NCBI GenBank assembly: GCA_031257565.1
Contig: JAIROL010000008.1
Span: forward strand, 1-35,968
Direction of reading: 5' to 3'
Source of the DNA: Tannerella sp.
GTDB lineage: Bacteria > Bacteroidota > Bacteroidia > Bacteroidales > Tannerellaceae
DNA: 35,968 nt
Shown piece after piece: positions 32,250 through 35,968 of the stretch. Within the stretch, counting starts at the first letter, position 1. Every line of letters starts with the position of its first letter. The notes below the pieces were generated by a model. That model saw only the letters and a program-made list of their open reading frames with translations, was not told where the DNA came from and did not search any database. The translations under genes were made by a program, and so were the position numbers.

Positions 32250-34574
32250 GTGGAGGATTATATAAGTCAGCTTAATGACAGTCAGCGCGAAGCGGTTTTG
32301 TATGATGACGGGCCGTCTCTTGTTGTTGCAGGTGCAGGATCCGGAAAAACGCGCGTGTTGACGTATAAAATTGCACATTTGCTGCAGACGGGTTATCAAC
32401 CCCATACAATACTCGCGCTTACATTTACGAATAAAGCTGCGCGCGAGATGAAGCAACGCATTGCTTCCGTAACCGACGAGTATATAACGCGTTATTTGTG
32501 GATGGGCACATTTCACTCTATCTTCTATCGCATTTTGCGTCGTGAGGCGGAATATATCGGTTATCCGGCCGATTTTACCATCTACGATTCCGCAGACTCC
32601 AAGAGTCTGATCAAAACAATCATAAAAGAAATGCAACTTGACGATAAAATCTATCGTCCCGGTATGATACAAAGCCGTATATCCAACGCTAAAAATGCTT
32701 TGGTTACATGCAATGACTATGCTACCAATAAGGATTTACTGAATTATGATATGCATACCAAAGTTCCGCTTACCGGCGAAATTTATAAACGGTATCAGAA
32801 CCGTTGTTTCAATGCCGGAGCCATGGACTTTGACGAATTGTTGGTACAGACAAATCTATTATTCCGTAATCATCCGGACGCGCTTGCTAAATATCAGGAA
32901 CAGTTTCGGTATGTGCTTGTAGACGAGTATCAGGATACCAATTTTGCCCAACATCTTATTGTTACGCGTTTATGCGAAAAACGCCGGCGTATTTTTGTTG
33001 TGGGCGACGATGCGCAGAGCATCTATTCTTTCCGCGGGGCCAATATCGACAATATGCTGCGTTTCAAGGACAACTATCCGGCATGTAAAGTATTCAAACT
33101 GGAACAGAATTACCGCTCGACCCAGAATATCGTCGATGCGGCAAACAGCCTGATAGCGAAAAATAAGGAACAGATAAAGAAAACGGTTTATTCTAAAAAG
33201 GAGAAAGGGGACAGGATCGCCGTGTTGTCTGCCTATTCGGATTATGAAGAAGGGTATCTTGTCTCAACCAAAATATTGGATATGATGCGGGATAAGAGAT
33301 ATTCATATTCTGACTTTGCCGTGCTTTACCGGACGAATGCCCAGTCGCGCGTGTTGGAGGAGGCGCTGCGCAAACGTATGATAAAATACAAAGTTTATGG
33401 GGCGCAATCATTTTATCAGCGGAAAGAGATCAAAGACGTCCTTGCCTACCTGCGCGTGATCGTCAATCCGAAAGATGAAGAATCCGTCAAGCGCATCATC
33501 AATTATCCTTCGCGCGGGATAGGAAATACGACGATCAATAAATTGCAGCATGCTGCAATATCAGCCAACGCCAGCCTGTGGGACGTGACAGGCTCGCCCC
33601 TTGAGTATAATGTCGTTATTAATAAAGGAACTGCCGGAAAAGTTTTGGATTTCAGGAATATGATAGAAGACTTTCAGGAGAAGAACAGAGAAATGTCTGC
33701 CGTTGAAATTGCCGAATATGTAGTTAAACGAAGCGGTATCGCAGGAAGTCTTTTTCAGGATACGTCGGTTGAAGGTATAAGTCGTCAGGAAAATGTGCAG
33801 GAACTTTTGAATGCAATGAACGAGTTTGTATCGATCAGGCAGGAGGAGGGCTTGGAAAGTCTCTCATTGACGGATTTTCTGATGGAAGTCTCACTGTTGA
33901 CCGATCAGGATAATGATAAGGATGAAAATACGGATAAGGTAACCATGATGACGGTTCATGCGGCCAAAGGACTTGAATTTGAAAATGTCTTCATTGTCGG
34001 AATGGAAAACGACCTGTTCCCTTCGCAACATTCAATGGACAGTCCGAGGGCGGTGGAAGAAGAACGGCGTTTATTTTACGTTGCAATTACGCGCGCAAAA
34101 GAGAATTGCATCATTACTTACGCCAAAAACCGTTACCGTAACGGACAGAGCAATACTGCGTCGCCGAGTTTTTTTATTAAAGACATAGACGGTAAGTATC
34201 TTGATTTTGCTGATGACGTCGAGTTGCCGACTCGAAAATGGGAGTCGTTTTCGTCGTCGCATTCGTATGATCGAAATGAAGGACAATCCGGGCAGTTTCA
34301 GAAGCGCGATATGTCCGGCAAAAATCCGGCATGGGATTTGCTCGATTACGCGCGCCCGAAAAAGGCAGAGGCGTCGGAGATGAAACAACCGGCAGAGAAA
34401 GTCGACTCTCTTGCCGGTCTGACAATCGGAGACAACGTGCTGCACGAACGCTTTGGCGAAGGTAAAATTATTGCCCTGGAGGGCAAGGGAAGCGACGCGA
34501 AAGCTACGGTTGAATTTAAAAATGCAGGACAAAAGAATTTATTGCTGAAATTTGCAAAATTAAAAGTATTGTAA
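32250..34574 (+). CDS. pcrA: UvrD/PcrA-type superfamily 1A DNA helicase
   Basis: A 774-residue 3'-5' helicase for repair and for clearing replication blocks. Helicase motifs occur in order: GAGSGKT (28-34), LTFTNKAAREM, VDEYQDTN, GDDAQSIYSFRGA, EQNYRSTQNI, MTVHAAKGLEFENVF and FYVAITRAK. The C-terminal tail (GDNVLHERFGEGKII...) is the tudor-like domain that in PcrA/UvrD binds RNA polymerase. The start is GTG at 32250, preceded by AGGAAAGGA, an unusually Shine-Dalgarno-like stretch for this phylum. It follows a small lipoprotein gene by 16 nt and precedes nspC by 2 nt. Confidence 0.95.
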   Translation: MEDYISQLNDSQREAVLYDDGPSLVVAGAGSGKTRVLTYKIAHLLQTGYQPHTILALTFTNKAAREMKQRIASVTDEYITRYLWMGTFHSIFYRILRREAEYIGYPADFTIYDSADSKSLIKTIIKEMQLDDKIYRPGMIQSRISNAKNALVTCNDYATNKDLLNYDMHTKVPLTGEIYKRYQNRCFNAGAMDFDELLVQTNLLFRNHPDALAKYQEQFRYVLVDEYQDTNFAQHLIVTRLCEKRRRIFVVGDDAQSIYSFRGANIDNMLRFKDNYPACKVFKLEQNYRSTQNIVDAANSLIAKNKEQIKKTVYSKKEKGDRIAVLSAYSDYEEGYLVSTKILDMMRDKRYSYSDFAVLYRTNAQSRVLEEALRKRMIKYKVYGAQSFYQRKEIKDVLAYLRVIVNPKDEESVKRIINYPSRGIGNTTINKLQHAAISANASLWDVTGSPLEYNVVINKGTAGKVLDFRNMIEDFQEKNREMSAVEIAEYVVKRSGIAGSLFQDTSVEGISRQENVQELLNAMNEFVSIRQEEGLESLSLTDFLMEVSLLTDQDNDKDENTDKVTMMTVHAAKGLEFENVFIVGMENDLFPSQHSMDSPRAVEEERRLFYVAITRAKENCIITYAKNRYRNGQSNTASPSFFIKDIDGKYLDFADDVELPTRKWESFSSSHSYDRNEGQSGQFQKRDMSGKNPAWDLLDYARPKKAEASEMKQPAEKVDSLAGLTIGDNVLHERFGEGKIIALEGKGSDAKATVEFKNAGQKNLLLKFAKLKVL

Positions 34575-34576
34575 TC

Positions 34577-35755
34577 ATGAACCGTACAGACGAGAACATT
34601 CCTTCTCCCTGTTATGTGATGGAAGAATCCTTGCTCCGTCGTAATCTTTCGTTGATCAAAAAAGTAAGCGAACAGGCCGGCGTGGAAATTATTCTGGCAT
34701 TCAAGGCTTTTGCATTATGGAAATCATTTCCTGTTTTCAGGGAATACGGTTTTCGTTCCACTGCCAGTTCGGCGAATGAAGCCCGGCTTGCTTTTGAAGA
34801 AATGGGAAGTCCCGCCCATACATATTCGCCTGCATATACAACAGAAAATATTCCTGTTTTCATAAAATACAGCAGCCATATAACCTTTAATTCCTTGTCA
34901 CAGTTTTATCGGTTTTATCCGCAGGTGGCGGCTTCCGGTAAGCATATATCGTGCGGATTACGTATCAATCCCGAATATTCGAAAGTCGGTACGGATTTGT
35001 ATAATCCATGCGCTCCAGGTTCCCGGATGGGCATTACGGCGGATATTCTCGGCAAAACGTTGCCGGATAAGGTCGAGGGACTTCATTTTCATACGCTGTG
35101 CGAATCAACCTCTTACGATTTGGAGGAAACGCTGAAAGTGGTTGAACAGCGTTTCGGTCATTTTCTGAAACGACTGAAATGGTTGAATATGGGAGGAGGA
35201 CACCTGATGACACGTAAAGATTATAATACGAAGCATCTCATTTCTTTGTTGAAAACTTTTAAATCAAAGTATCCGAATTTGAAAATAATTCTTGAGCCCG
35301 GGAGCGCTTTTGCCTGGCAGACCGGATATTTGCTTACAACGGTTGTGGATGTGGTGGAAAATAAGGGCATAAAAACGGCAATTATTGACGCCTCATTCTC
35401 CTGCCACATGCCTGATTGTCTGGAAATGCCTTATAAGCCGGTCATAAGGGGAGCGGATGACGCCGGTCCGGCAGAAATTACAGGAAAAAAAGATGCCGAC
35501 GACGCCGGGAAAAACAGATATCGTATCGGAGGATGCAGTTGTCTGAGCGGCGATTTTATGGGAGACTGGTTTTTTGAAAAAACGCTGGAAGTCGGAGATA
35601 AAATAATTTTTGAAGATATGATTCACTATACTACGGTGAAGACGACCCTGTTCAATGGCATATCGCATCCGTCTATCGCATGTTTTCGTGAAAATGGAAT
35701 TTTAGAATTGTATCGTATGTTTTCCTATGAGGATTATAAGAACAGAATGGACTAA
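34577..35755 (+). CDS. nspC: Carboxynorspermidine/carboxyspermidine decarboxylase
   Basis: A 392-residue PLP-dependent alanine-racemase-fold decarboxylase for the last step of the carboxyspermidine pathway. The PLP lysine is K43 (LAFKAFALW). Other family motifs are STASSANEARLA, LNMGGGH, LEPGSAFAWQTGYL, DASFSCHMPD and CSCLSGDFMGDW. Residues about 293-313 form an Asp/Ala/Gly-rich insertion with a repeated DDAG, just before the RIGGCSCLSGD segment, which looks like a local expansion in a surface loop. The gene starts 2 nt after the helicase stop. Confidence 0.94.
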   Translation: MNRTDENIPSPCYVMEESLLRRNLSLIKKVSEQAGVEIILAFKAFALWKSFPVFREYGFRSTASSANEARLAFEEMGSPAHTYSPAYTTENIPVFIKYSSHITFNSLSQFYRFYPQVAASGKHISCGLRINPEYSKVGTDLYNPCAPGSRMGITADILGKTLPDKVEGLHFHTLCESTSYDLEETLKVVEQRFGHFLKRLKWLNMGGGHLMTRKDYNTKHLISLLKTFKSKYPNLKIILEPGSAFAWQTGYLLTTVVDVVENKGIKTAIIDASFSCHMPDCLEMPYKPVIRGADDAGPAEITGKKDADDAGKNRYRIGGCSCLSGDFMGDWFFEKTLEVGDKIIFEDMIHYTTVKTTLFNGISHPSIACFRENGILELYRMFSYEDYKNRMD

Positions 35756-35851
35756 CAGGCTGCAGGTTACTTGATAAACGTTCTGCGTTATTGATGTTTT
35801 TAAGTAAAAAAAGGACTTGACAGGGTTGAGGACAGCGTCGCTTAAACGGCA

Positions 35852-35899
35852 AAAATAAGCAAACTTATTTTGTATTGCTCTCAACTTGCGCTATCTTTA
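35852..35899 (+). promoter_or_regulatory. Palindromic promoter module at right end, first copy
   Basis: AAAATAAG (35852-35859), CAAA, CTTATTTT (35864-35871) is a perfect 8-bp dyad. It is followed by TTG (35870-35872), a 19-nt spacer and TATCTTTA (35892-35899). It parallels module A at 22237, including the TTTA end of the -7 box. It points at a gene beyond the window. Confidence 0.65.
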
Positions 35900-35934
35900 T
35901 TCAGGAAATGAAGATAGGCGGCGTTTCGGCAATA

Positions 35935-35968
35935 AAAATAAGCAAACTTATTTTGTATTGCTCTCAAC
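35935..35968 (+). promoter_or_regulatory. Palindromic promoter module at right end, second copy (cut by window edge)
   Basis: The same dyad recurs at 35935-35954, 83 bp after the first, followed by TTG and the start of the same spacer. The -7 box lies outside the window. Confidence 0.6.

Overview
The window is ordinary chromosomal DNA from a Bacteroidota bacterium, most likely of the order Bacteroidales. The evidence is the gene families present: a 662-residue NagB/PIG-L fusion, a giant TPR protein paired with an outer-membrane barrel, a TPP-independent PpdK, an rpsF-rpsR-rplI operon and NspC. Promoters fit the Bacteroidota form (TTG, 19-23 bases, TAnnTTTG), translation starts sit in A-rich leaders mostly without strong Shine-Dalgarno sequences, and lipoproteins are short and Cys-anchored. 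No rRNA, tRNA, CRISPR array, transposase, integrase or phage gene was found.

Layout. 1-5300 is leftward: the 5' end of a probable UPF0316 membrane protein, a BART/BASS-type permease translationally coupled to a NagB-like/PIG-L protein, and an ABC-F ATPase. 5500-6864 holds a rightward AAA/DUF4143 ATPase behind two tandem inverted repeats. 7236-15204 is a rightward cell-envelope block: TPR protein, outer-membrane barrel, DsbD, MazG. 15254-22145 is leftward housekeeping: dnaA, then an amidase-MlaD/MCE operon, then rpsF-rpsR-rplI, then guaA. 22237-35755 is rightward: a coiled-coil membrane protein, a Tat-exported TIM-barrel lipoprotein, pyruvate phosphate dikinase, a TlpA-like thioredoxin lipoprotein, a VOC protein, MetA overlapping a U32 peptidase-like protein, a lipocalin-like lipoprotein, a PcrA/UvrD helicase and NspC.

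How parts work together. The TPR protein and barrel are 3 nt apart and both exported, so they probably form one envelope assembly. The amidase and MCE protein form an envelope operon. MetA has Glu111 and so probably makes O-acetylhomoserine. PpdK supplies reversible PPi-linked pyruvate/PEP conversion. NspC finishes a spermidine route.

The most interesting content is in regulatory DNA. A promoter module in which a palindrome abuts the -33 element occurs at 7236, 22237, 22321, 35852 and 35935. The palindrome sequence differs between copies but its symmetry is kept, and at two loci 13.6 kb apart the module is in tandem with an 83-84 bp period. A 71-bp promoter block is duplicated on either side of the nagB/permease unit. 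A 21-bp motif is shared by the ppdK and tlpA promoters. The AAA ATPase, dnaA and dsbD each have a distinctive palindrome or duplicated start region. No clearly new multi-gene system is visible; the promoter-palindrome family is the best candidate for something undescribed.
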